Below are positions 1-8,892 of a stretch of 64,000 nucleotides of DNA, one piece after another. The notes below the pieces were generated by a model. It ran no database searches, was not told where the DNA came from, and was given only the letters and a program-made list of their open reading frames with translations. The first letter of the stretch is position 1; the number at the start of each line of letters is the position of its first letter. Both the position numbers and the translations under genes were made by a program. The DNA comes from Prorocentrum cordatum (Eukaryota; Sar; Dinophyceae; Prorocentrales; Prorocentraceae), in assembly GCA_963575745.1 (NCBI GenBank), contig CAUYUJ010006313.1, positions 185,068-249,067 on the forward strand, given 5' to 3'.

Positions 1-1560
1 CTGGAGCCGTTTCCATGGGATTACAGTCTCTTGGAGGTGTATCCCGCTCCCCTCTACGAGCAGCAGACCAAGCAATATCTGCTCGCCATCGGCTCGTTGA
101 CCGACTTCTCCTATGGAGCGCGGATCGCAGGCAGGATGTTCGACTACTACGACGCATATGAGAAGACGTGGCGTTCCAACGCGGACCGTTTCAAGAATCT
201 CCTCTATATGACCGACACTGAGCCAGATTGCTCCGACAGCATGTGCGAATCTCCTTGTCCCAAAGAGAAGGTTCCTCCCTGAGAATTTGCGTGCCGCCCC
301 TTTCCAGAACCCATGCCAGCCATCGGAGTCGTTGAGGCTGATGTCAGCGCGAGGGTTCTCCGCCCCCTCGCATCCTACGTCACAGCTCTCTCCCCAAAGA
401 GAAGGTTCCGCCCTGAGGATTTGCGTGCCACCCTTGCCCAGAACCCATGTCAGCCATCGGAGTCGTTGAGGCTGACGTCACCGCGAGGATTTTCCGCCCC
501 CTCGCATCCTATGTCACAGTTCTCTCGTGGCGTGCGCCCCCTGCTCTCTGGACCTCCCAGGGGCCCGATAGAGACAGCCCCCCGAGGCCGGCTGGACACT
601 GCGTGCAGTCTGCCGTCGTATGCCTGCTGCTGCGACGCCCGGCTCTGTGCGAGCCCTGCCCCGAAGGCGACGATCTTCCTCGACAACCACGACCAGCAGC
701 GGTACGCCTGGAACGAGCGCTACCAGGAGTCGGGCCAGACCGCGCCCCCGGAGGTGATGTGCAAGTGGGACCGGCAGAGCGGGGGGACACCCGCGTGCCG
801 GCCCATCTACAAGCACGGGCAGGCGTACCTGCTGATGACGCTGTACACGCTGGCGTTCCCCTACGGCGCCTCCGTCAAGATCATGTCGTCCTACTTCTGG
901 GACGACTTCGGCAGGGGGCCGCCGGGCCTGTCGGAGGACTCGCTCACCGAGAAGCCGACGTCAGTGCACGACGCTTCGGATTCCAAGGCGCGTCCTGGAA
1001 GGTGTCGGGAAACACCGACGGAGACCCCTCTGGACGAGGTTGACGACAGGGAAGACTCTCATAGGTGGATATGCGAGCACCGCTGGCGTGGCGTTGCTGC
1101 ACTCGTGCGGTTCCGTCAGGTTGTCAGGCGCGTGCACGGCCTGGCCAACACGAGCGCTGTGACTCTGAGGCACGTCGAGGAGAGCACGGAGGCCTGCGAA
1201 GGAGGGGGCTGCATAGCGTTCGGCCTGGGGAACCTCTCCTTTGTGGCCCTGCATCGCGGGTACAACGGACTCACCCGCATCGGATCTTCGGAACCGTGGG
1301 ACATGACGGGTGTCGCAACGGGCCTTCCGCCGGGGAGTTACTGCAACTTGGCGAGGTGGGAAGGTCCATTGGACGAGCCGAGCGGCAAGGCGATGCAGTG
1401 CCCGGGCGCGCCTGTCCAGATAGGCACCGACGGCACCATAATCGACGGCGGCATCGTTGAGTCGGGCTCGGCGATCGTGGTCCTGAAGGACTACGTCAGT
1501 GACCACGTGGGAAGCCATGCGGCTGCCGCGAGAGATGTTGCGGTCGAGCTGGTGGTATGA
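1..1560 (+). CDS. alpha-amylase (GH13, animal type), 3' part, two exons
   Basis: Partial gene entering from the left edge. Alpha-amylases hydrolyse internal alpha-1,4 bonds of starch or glycogen. Frame 1 is open from base 1. It first gives LTDFSYGARIAGRMF, matching the VTEFKYGxxLG segment that precedes the last catalytic region of animal-type amylases. After an intron it gives TIFLDNHDQQR at about 664-696, the conserved FVDNHD region whose Asp is the transition-state stabiliser. LAFPYG, KIMSSYFW, WICEHRWRGV and GLPPGSYC follow in family order, and the frame stops at TGA 1558-1560. The nucleophile and acid residues would lie upstream of the window. The join between the exons falls somewhere in about 205-665, where the frame holds one stop (280-282) and a tandem repeat. 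Both exons share frame 1. The stretch about 960-1060 aligns poorly and could be a family-specific loop. Family assignment is firm; splice sites and enzymatic activity are inferred. Confidence 0.85.
260..527 (+). repeat. 134-bp tandem duplication inside the amylase intron
   Basis: Two consecutive copies (260-393 and 394-527) of a 134-bp unit, each opening CCAAAGAGAAGGTTCC and closing CATCCTA(C/T)GTCACAG, with roughly 90% identity by eye. The repeat lies between the two amylase exons and brings the stop codon at 280-282, so it is intronic. Confidence 0.8.
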
Positions 1561-2629
1561 GCGTCACCTTGCCTTCGTGGTCAGCCGCTCCCAAGGCCGA
1601 GTCTAGTCGAGGCTGACGCCCCGTCCGCTGGCTCCTTGATCTGTTTGAGGCTGCGGTTGGCTCCTGCAGGGCTTGATGATGTCAGGGCGCGGACCCCAAA
1701 CAGTCAGTTCCCGCATACCCGATGTGCAATCTACGTGGTGCAAGCCACAGCGCACCATCTATAGGGTGCCAACCATGAGGCGCCCTGGGCCTGCGCTCGA
1801 GAAAGCAATACCGACGGCGAAGGACCCCACATGAAGGCGAAGTCCATTGATATTGCAATATATGGGGATTAACTTGCAATGATTTGATACGTAGAATAAA
1901 CTCGTAGGCACACGCCATGAAGCACTGCCGTGCCAACGGCCGACTGCGGCGCCCAGGGAACGACGGAGCACCAACCAGAGGGTGCAAACTGTAGGGCACC
2001 CGCGCGCCAACGGCCGGCTGCGGATGGCACCAACGCAGAGGGCATCAACCGCAGCGTGCAGGCGCGCCAACGGCCGACTGCGGCGTCGAGGGAGCCACAG
2101 GGAGAGACGACAGCCAGCGAAGAAGCCCAGGCAGGCACAGGGATGAGACAGCGACGGAGCTGCGCGGAGGACGGCGATCGCCAGTGGGCGACGAGCCCAG
2201 CGGAGGAGGCAGTGCGGAGGCTGGCCAAGGAGTGGCCCGCGAACGGAAGCCTAAACGCACAGAGATATACATATCAATATATATATAGAGAGATGTACAC
2301 ACATCTGCATAGATGTATGTACATGTGTGTATTGACGTCGCGGTCACGCGCGCGGCGGCGCGGCGTAAAGCAAGTCAAGCGAGAGCTCGCACCGTACCGG
2401 TTCACGCGGCGAGGAGAAGGCGGAACCACCCAGGGGGGTTCGACGGCGGCATTCGAGCGGGGGGGCAGCCGTGAGGGGACCGAGGGGGGAGAGCGGGGGG
2501 AGAGGGGCAAAGGGGGAAGGCGAGGCAGTGCGACGGTGCCAACACGAAGCAGCGAGCGGCAAGGCGCAGCGGGGAAGAGCGGCAACGCCAGCCAAACAGG
2601 ACGGACACCTACACATGCACATGCACACG
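1561..2629. other. intergenic; degenerate short repeats, no gene recognised
   Basis: Downstream of the amylase stop. A motif GCCAACGGCCG(A/G)CTGCGG recurs three or four times between about 1930 and 2090. The long frames here overlap on both strands and contain no conserved protein signature. Around 2260-2330 there is a short AT-rich stretch of TATA-like dinucleotides. Confidence 0.5.
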
Positions 2630-2852
2630 CCACGGTGAGAACAACAACAGTGAACAAAACAACGACGACGACGATAACAACAACCGCAGCAGCAACAACA
2701 ACGCCACTAACAACAACAACAACAACAACGACGACGACAACAACAACAACAACAGCAACAACACCAACAACAACAGCAGCAGCAACAATAACAATAACAG
2801 CAGCAGCAACAACAGCAGCAACAACATCAGCATCAGCAACAACAAACACATA
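2630..2852 (+). repeat. (CAA/CAG/ACG)n cryptically simple array
   Basis: About 220 bp made of AAC, ACG and AGC trinucleotides in varying order. It gives low-complexity frames (poly-Thr, poly-Asn and, on the other strand, poly-Val or poly-Leu) that should not be read as proteins. Confidence 0.85.
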
Positions 2853-3360
2853 ACCACACCAACACACACATCCACACACTCTTTTTTTGCGTTGGCGGCA
2901 AGGCTGGAGACAGAGGCCAGGCCCGCTCAGAGCGGGGTCAGGCGGCAGCGGGGCAGCGGGGTCAGGCGGCGCCAGTCACACACAGACACACACAGATATG
3001 TATATATATTGTTTCTCTAGCGGCGATGTGGCGGCACGTCGCGGGGACGCGCTAGCCGAATCCCGCCTGGCGCAGCGGCTGGGTGGACTGGACGTGGCAG
3101 TCGCGTGTAGAACTAAGCGCACACACGCACACACAGGTGGCAAATCTCTTATCACGCTCCAGATGCCCGCCGTGCGTGCAGTGACGAGCGAATCGGCAAT
3201 ATGTCTGTGGCGCCCTCTCCTTTCGCCTCCCCTCCCTCTCCTAGCAAATCCTAGAGATCAGGCAAAAGTCTGTTCGTGACAGCACTGCTTTGGGACATCC
3301 GGCACACGAGCGGAGCCCGGTGGGGAGAGATTGAGGCCGAAAAGGAGGAGAGGGACCTAC
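2853..3360. other. no gene recognised
   Basis: GC-rich sequence with two short CA-rich tracts (about 2980-3000 and 3118-3136). No conserved frame or structured element was seen. Confidence 0.4.
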
Positions 3361-3364
3361 TGAT

Positions 3365-3512
3365 GTCGGCCACGCGCAGAATGGGGTAGGGGGAGAGGGG
3401 AAAGGCCCCTCAGCAGCACCCTGCTTCTTAGAAGGCGCGGGCCGTTTCTATAAATGTAAGGCCGGCGCCTTCTAAGAAGCTGCCTCCTTCTAAGAAGTCT
3501 TCCCCCTCCTCC
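3365..3512 (+). repeat. hairpin element, copy 1 (loop TTTCTATAAATGTA)
   Basis: A long hairpin: left arm 3423-3443 and right arm 3460-3480 are complementary at 20 of 21 positions (CTTCTTAGAAGGCGC / GCGCCTTCTAAGAAG) around a 16-base loop containing TTTCTATAAATGTA. Similarity to the copy at 5500-5628 extends outward to TCGGCCACG(C/T)GCAGA on the left and to a second CTTCTAAGAAG-like stretch on the right, so the repeated unit is about 145 bp. No target duplication was identified. Confidence 0.65.
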
Positions 3513-4189
3513 TGGCCCCTCGGGCGCGCCGCCGTCGCATGGCCTGACTGAGTGAATGGCCAGCCGCCTGTTGCACAGGGCACATGTGCAACATGCTTGG
3601 GAGAACGGACTCTCGCCGTGTGAGAGGATTGGCAATAATATCCTGCACGCAGCGCGTCTATTGATGTTCTCGGCGCGTGTGTACAGTTAGAGGAAAGGCG
3701 AGCATGATGTCCTGTGAACTGCAGGCAGGGGAATGCTTAATATCACGGCTCCCTGCGGTGTGGGTTCACGCTGTCGGCGCGTGCGCAGGTCGAGCGGCAG
3801 CACAGGCCGCTGGCAGCGGCTCGGGTTTTCCATGTGTCCTCTTCCCCGCATCGATCCCAGAGAGCTCTCGGATCCGAAGTCCGCTGGTCACAACGACGAT
3901 CGCGAAAAAAACTCACGGAGAGGGGGCAGGGAAGGGAGAACGTGAGACGCAGAGACTGCGAGGGAGGAGGGCAACGGATGGGCTCCGGCGTTCTCGCGTG
4001 GGCTCCCCAGCCGCCTCCCTTCTCCGTCAAGCAAGCAGGCAGGAAGTCGTGCTGCCGGAGAAGCGTAGGACACGGATGTGGAGGATTATGGATCTTCTTC
4101 CTCTGTCGGTGAGTTGAGGTCGGCCGCCCCGAGGCGGGGGGGCCCGGGCGGGGGGGGCAAGCTAGGCGCGCTCGCCCCTCATCCGACAT

Positions 4190-4310
4190 CTGTCAGGAGG
4201 AAAAGAAACACACAGACACAATTAATCCTCGATTCCCCAATTGTTCCAGTTAATTTGTGTGAATTTATTTGCGTGTTCCAGTTCCCCTTCAATCTGGCCC
4301 CTCCCTCCCA
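4190..4310 (+). repeat. CACACAGACACA / TTTATTTG element, diverged copy
   Basis: Contains AAACACACAGACACAATTAAT followed by TTTATTTGCGTGT, the same ordered blocks as the fuller copies at 32827-32985 and 55088-55245. The central AAAATATGGGAAAATATGGGG blocks are absent or diverged. Confidence 0.45.
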
Positions 4311-4439
4311 TCCCTTCCCGTGGCGCTGAGCTGCCCTTATCCGCGGACGCGTGGCATAGCCGACCTGCGACCCTCCCACAGAGAGCCTACCTCGTGTGTT
4401 GTGCGCAACCGGAAAAGAAAAAGGAGAGCGGCGTGCACA

Positions 4440-4680
4440 GGAGGGAAGAGGCGGCGGCGGGTGAGCAGGAGGATGCGCGGGAGGGAGGAAGAGGAGGAGG
4501 ACGAGCAGCAGTAGCAGCAGGAACTAAAGCGGAGGGATAGGGAGGAAAGGGAGGACTTGACGGGTGAGCAGGAGGATGAGGAGGTGGCGGGTGAGCAGGA
4601 GGATGCGCGGGAGGGAGGAAGAGGAGGAGGACGAGCAGCAGCAGCAGCAGGAACTGAAGGCGGAAGGATAGGGAGGAAAG
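4440..4680 (+). repeat. purine-rich GGAGGA repeat with a ~117-bp direct duplication
   Basis: The block GTGAGCAGGAGGATGCGCGG followed by GAGGAAGAGGAGGAGGACGAGC occurs twice, starting at about 4460 and 4578. It precedes the CTC array at 4755. Confidence 0.7.
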
Positions 4681-4754
4681 GGAGGACTTGGAGAAGGCCG
4701 AGGAGGGGAAAGGAGGGGGGCGACAACGAGGAAGAAAGATTCGGGGGACGAAGG

Positions 4755-4880
4755 GTGCTCCTCCTCCTCCTCCTCCTCCTCCTCCTCCCTCCTCTCCTCT
4801 CCTCCTCCTCCTCCTCCTCCTCCTCCTCCTCCTCCTCCTCCTCCTCCTCCTCCTCCTCCTCCTCCTCCTCCTCCTGCTCC
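4755..4880 (+). repeat. (CTC)n trinucleotide array
   Basis: Nearly pure CTC/TCC repeat of about 125 bp. Overlapping frames (poly-Ser, poly-Leu, poly-Glu, poly-Gly) are artefacts of the repeat. Confidence 0.95.
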
Positions 4881-5147
4881 TCCCCCCCCTCGCCCCAGAC
4901 ATCCGGCGTCTCGATGTTTTCGAGGCGCGGGCGCCACCGGCCTCTCGACCGTTTCCCCGGGGGCTGGATGTTATCCTTCCGCGTCGTTTTTTTTTTTCTG
5001 ACGGGCATGCGTGGCCCCGAGAACGGCCAACAAAAACCCGCATCGAATTTTTCGAGTCGCCCGATGTCGGGGTTTATGGCAGGCACGACCGCGTTGGCAT
5101 CTCCAAGACACCTTCCGGTAGATCCCCGCGAGTATTTCCGATATCAG

Positions 5148-5305
5148 AACATCCTCCCGCGAATCTCCACAAGATCAGCGCGCCTTAAACATCTCCCGGC
5201 GAATCTCCCAAAAATCCTCGCGCCTAAAAAATCATCCGACGACTCTCCAAATAAACTTCGTGCCTTACAACAAATCTCCCGCGAAACCAGGAGACTTTCC
5301 GGAAA
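5148..5305 (+). repeat. degenerate ~38-bp tandem repeat
   Basis: About four diverged units with the core ATCTCCCGCGAATCTCC followed by an A-rich segment and CGCGCCTTAAA. AT content is higher than in the surroundings. No coding signature. Confidence 0.45.
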
Positions 5306-5499
5306 TTTGCCAGTGTATTTTTGTCCGGTGATGTTTGCACGAGATTTTTGGTGAGATTTGCAAGACATGTTCTTGAAATCTCTTCATGCCTTCTAGAGAT
5401 ATCCGCGGAGAAATGTACAGCCCAGAGAATTGCTGTAGATTTCTCACACAGAAGGACCCTGTCGCGTTCGATACAACGCCCACTTGCCGCCAGTCTTCG

Positions 5500-5628
5500 G
5501 CCACGTGCAGAGGTTGAGAAAAGGGGAAGTCTTCTTTAAAAGCACCCCGTTTCTTAGAAGGCGCGGGCCTTTTCTATAAATGTAGGGCTGGCACTCTCTA
5601 AGAAACAGTCTCCTCCTAGTAAGCCTTC
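5500..5628 (+). repeat. hairpin element, copy 2
   Basis: Second copy of the 3365-3512 element. Left arm GTTTCTTAGAAGGCGCGGGCC (5549-5569), loop TTTTCTATAAATGTA, right arm ending CTCTCTAAGAAAC (about 5594-5606). The outer stem base pair changed from C-G in copy 1 to T-A here, keeping pairing. The inner stem has decayed. Confidence 0.6.
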
Positions 5629-5649
5629 CCAGAAGATTAACAAATTTCA

Positions 5650-5800
5650 ACGGTCCGCGTGGATTTCCTTGATTTGCGCTGGACCCCGCTCCCTGGCGCG
5701 CGGAGCGCGCCGACGGGCCGGCGCCAGAGGCGCCGCCAGGGGGGTCCAGCGCAGAGCCAAGCCATCTGCGCGGAGCGCGAGAAGTTTACGTTTATGGCGT
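5650..5800 (+). mobile_element. GC-rich foldback element, copy A
   Basis: Left arm GGTCCGCGTGGATTTCCTTG through GCGCTGGACCCC and right arm GGGGTCCAGCGC onward are inverted copies around a GC-rich core with CTGGCGCG and GCGCCAG. Member of the seven-copy family described at 32350-32546, diverged in its right arm. Confidence 0.6.
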
Positions 5801-6005
5801 TTTTTTTTCCTCTTCGAGCTCGAGGAGAGTAGGCCCCAGCGCCCTGCTGGAAGCGTCAGCCTGCTCTCGCCACCGACGCCTCCAGAGGCCCCCCCCCCAG
5901 AGATCTCCGCCGGTCCACCGAGAGGCCCGCGGACGCCCCAAGGAAGCCCCTGGAGGTCCGGCGGAGGCAGCACACGCTGCCAGAGCGTCCGCGAGGGGGG
6001 GCGTT

Positions 6006-6147
6006 TGTGTTCGTGGCGTCCCTCGTCTTCTGCCCACGAAGGAACGCGCGGAGGAGGAGGAGGAGGAGGAGGAGGAGGAGGAGGAGGAGGAGGAGGAGGA
6101 GGAAGAAGGAGGAAGGACGAGGAACGCCACGAAGACGAAGGCGCCCC
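6006..6147 (+). repeat. (GGA)n array inside an inverted repeat
   Basis: A GGA array (6048-6112) is flanked by inverted arms: TTCGTGGCGTCCCTCGTCTTC (about 6010-6030) and the near-complement GGACGAGGAACGCCACGAAG (about 6115-6134). The array thus occupies the loop of a foldback. Confidence 0.6.
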
Positions 6148-6339
6148 CTCCTGCCCACGCGCGCGCGCCGCCCACCCTGCTGCCCCCCGACGCCTGCTCC
6201 CGCTGCCCTCGCTCGGCTCGCCCCGTCGTGCCGCCCCGGCTCCGCCCGGCCAGCTCCCTCCGGCCTCTCGGGTTCGTTTCGAGGTCCTCCTCGGTCCTCC
6301 CCCCGTCGAGGGGGAATGGGGGAGACGGGGAGAAAAAGG

Positions 6340-6435
6340 GGGAGGCGGAGGGGGACGAGGAGGAGAGGAGGAGGAGGACAAGGAGGAGGAGGAGGAGGAG
6401 GAGGAGGAGGACAAAGAGGACGAAGAGGACAGCAG
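6340..6435 (+). repeat. (GGA)n array
   Basis: GGA/GAC trinucleotide tract of about 95 bp. Not coding. Confidence 0.85.
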
Positions 6436-7016
6436 CGTCAATGTGGTCCAGCAGGGGACCCGTCTTGCTTTCCGCCGAACGCCGCGCCGACACAGGCGAC
6501 CTGCTGGCCGATTACCCTCCGCATTCATGGATTCAACCCTCTGCCCGCGGCAAGGTCGCGTATGGACGAGATAATTCTAGCAAGCCCTAGCATGGACATC
6601 GCTGCATTGGCACGGATTCGTTTGACCCATCGGAGGACTGAGCAGAGTCGCAGGACGAGGTCCAGCTCCCCTGGGGCCTACGGCAGAGCGATGGCCGTCC
6701 GTCTACTGCGCGGCCCGCTGGATATTACGATGGTTGTATTCAATGCCCCACCCAACAGCCGAAATACGCTAAGGAGGCCTCGAAGTATTAGCTGGCGGCG
6801 AAGATCTTTATTAGCTGGTACGACTCCGTGCTGCCGGTTTTCCTTTGTCAGAATTGTCCCCAACTTTTCAGTTGGACTTGCACGACGGCCAAGGCATCAG
6901 GTGTGCAGCTGGCGTTTGTGAAGCAATGCCGTCCATGATGTCAGCTTGGCAGATAGATTCAAGCATTTTGTGGAAACACCCCTTCGAAACCATGTGCCAT
7001 TGTACACGGAAATGAC
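6436..7016. other. no gene recognised
   Basis: Unique-looking sequence of lower GC between the GGA array and the open frame at 7017. Frames on both strands are short and lack recognisable domains. Confidence 0.4.
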
Positions 7017-8024
7017 ATGCGTCAAGAGCTACACCCTGAGAGCCCCCATTGGAACATGGACGCCATCATGCAAGCAGTACGTCAAGGGACCTCACGCCTT
7101 GAGTTCCTCCGAGCTGTGCGCGCTAAACTGCTGTCGAACGAAGATACGTGGGGAATATTGGCGACGCGAGGACGACCCGGCGATGCTTTCGAGTACTTGG
7201 AGGCAGACCTCGCTGAGGCGGGACACCTTCTTTTCAAGGCAAAAATCACGACAGACGAAACTTACCAGCACGGAAAGCAACAGTGTGAGCAGCTACTACG
7301 AGAACGGGTTGAATTTCGACTGGCACGTGCTCTCGCCGATGATGACGAACTGGCGGAATGCGAGGTTCAGCTCAAACGGATTTCGCTGCAACTTCGATTC
7401 CAGCGGCAATAACGAAACCGGCGCCGACGTGAAGACCTTGTGAAGGAAATTGATGGGGGCGCGGAACAATCGTTAGCTGGCGGGGGCGGGGAGACTTGCA
7501 CGCGTTGCGGGTGCATGCTTAAACTGCGCAAAAGACGGAATATTCATTCGAGAAGGTGCGTTACTGGAAGCAGAGCGCACATAATTCTGGACAGGATTTG
7601 TTGGCCGCTACCTGGATGCGAAGGCGGCATGAGCGCCGCGCCGAAGACAGCGGGGCAAGCTTTAGCTAAATGTCCTGGTCCTGGCCCTGTCTATATCAGC
7701 GCTGACGACTGCGAGTGGGCACAAACAACAAAATGTTTGCCGCGTCTGGAAGTATGTCAAGCGGGCTCAGAAGCGCAGGGCAGCACCACCAACGACCCCT
7801 CCGGCAGAGCTCTGGCCGATGTGTTTCGGCCCCAAAAGAACTTCCAGACGCGATTGCTCTTCGAAGTTGCTAAGCGGCCTGTCGGCAGGTCCGATCGACC
7901 AACCGGGCCCCGATCGACTGGCATCGCAGTCGCGGGGCGCACTCGCGGAAGAATGCATCCCCGGGCCCGACGGGCCGTCGCACCGTGCTCGCGGTGGCCT
8001 CGGCGGGCAAGGTTTTCATCATGA
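7017..8024 (+). pseudogene. open frame broken by one TAA; helix-rich part then Cys/His cluster; unknown family
   Basis: Frame 3 runs from ATG 7017 to TGA 8024 with a single interruption, TAA at 7410-7412, lying between LRFQRQ and RNRRRREDL. The first part (about 131 residues) is rich in Glu, Ala, Leu and Arg and reads like amphipathic helices (DAFEYLEADLAEAGHLLF, QQCEQLLRERVEFRLARAL). After the stop the frame gives VKEIDGG and then CTRCGCMLKLRKRRNIHSRRC, a C-x2-C-x12-H-x3-C arrangement resembling a small zinc-binding finger. The tail after about 7650 is less protein-like. It could be a nonsense-mutated gene, or one with a short intron removing the TAA. I do not recognise the family. Confidence 0.35.
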
Positions 8025-8790
8025 TGTGTTCTACGCTCCACATGACCTGTTCGATCGTGGCTTCATCCCAGGCAAGCGGCGCGAAGGTGGCGTCTTTGCG
8101 ACTCGCATCTTTGGACGGCGCCCGCGGAAAGCAGGCTGTTGTTTCGCCTGGAGGCACGCGGGCCCGAGCAATGCGTTTGCTGGTAGGCGGCGGGAGGAGC
8201 TGGAGAAGACGGTTCACTTGCGCGTCGAACCAGAAACATATTGACGCACGCATCGCACGTTTCATCCATGCGCGACTCCTTTGGGGACTCCTCATGCGGG
8301 GCCCGCGCAGTGCCCAGCCGTTTCGGGGTGAGCTCGTTAGGCCCCCAACCCTCATGGGAATGCACGACCCAGCCGTTTGACCCTGAAGCGCCCAGGCGAA
8401 TGGCGAAGTGGAGGGATTGAAACGCGAGTGCGGGGGGATGGATGCGCGCGCGTTGTCGCCGCCTGCCAGGCGCGTCTGGTTTCGGCCCACAACCCCGCGA
8501 ATAATTTTCTGGATGTGGTCGGGAGCTTGGGGCAGGAGGGCGCGCCCGAAACCTCGCTAAACAGGAGCTGCAGTAGCATGTTCGCGGGGCGGGGGCTGCC
8601 GCCAGCAAACGGCTGGCGCGCTGCCGCCCAGAGCTTGCACCTAAAACCTCCCGGGATGCAGCGCGGCACCTCGGCCCGACACTGAACGCCGCTCGGTCTG
8701 CCGAGGTCCAGAATGGCCGACGCCGCGCGGCATGCGCAGACTCCGTTTAACCGCTGGGCCAGAATGGCCTCTCTCATTCCGCGTCGACGG
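8025..8790. other. possible decayed non-LTR reverse transcriptase debris; otherwise unassigned
   Basis: Frame 1 reads ALAEECIPGPDGPSHRA at about 7938-7988, resembling the PGPDG(L/I/V)PYxAW signature of LINE-type reverse transcriptases, then continues to a stop at 8244 without a catalytic YADD box. Both strands carry long overlapping frames because of high GC. Only the short PGPDG match supports the idea. Confidence 0.2.
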
Positions 8791-8799
8791 ACGCGGGCT

Positions 8800-8892
8800 T
8801 TTTTTTCCTTTTTTTTTTGTTTAAAAAACAATATATATATATATATATAAAAAAATATATAACAAAAAAAACAAACAAACAAACAAAAAAAT
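8800..8892. repeat. AT-rich simple tract
   Basis: T-runs, then (TA)n and A-rich (CAAA)n over about 90 bp in otherwise GC-rich DNA. Confidence 0.9.

Noticed and set aside
4337-5086. Long minus-strand frames with poly-Glu, poly-Arg or poly-Leu through CTC/GGA arrays (also at 5647, 13951, 31602, 42590, 44356, 53006 and others)
   Set aside because: All six phases through a trinucleotide array are open by construction, and the flanks carry no domain. They are repeat artefacts.
7938-8244. IPGPDG as evidence for a LINE reverse transcriptase
   Set aside because: Only six residues match; no catalytic YADD box or endonuclease in the right order was found. Kept as a low-confidence note only.
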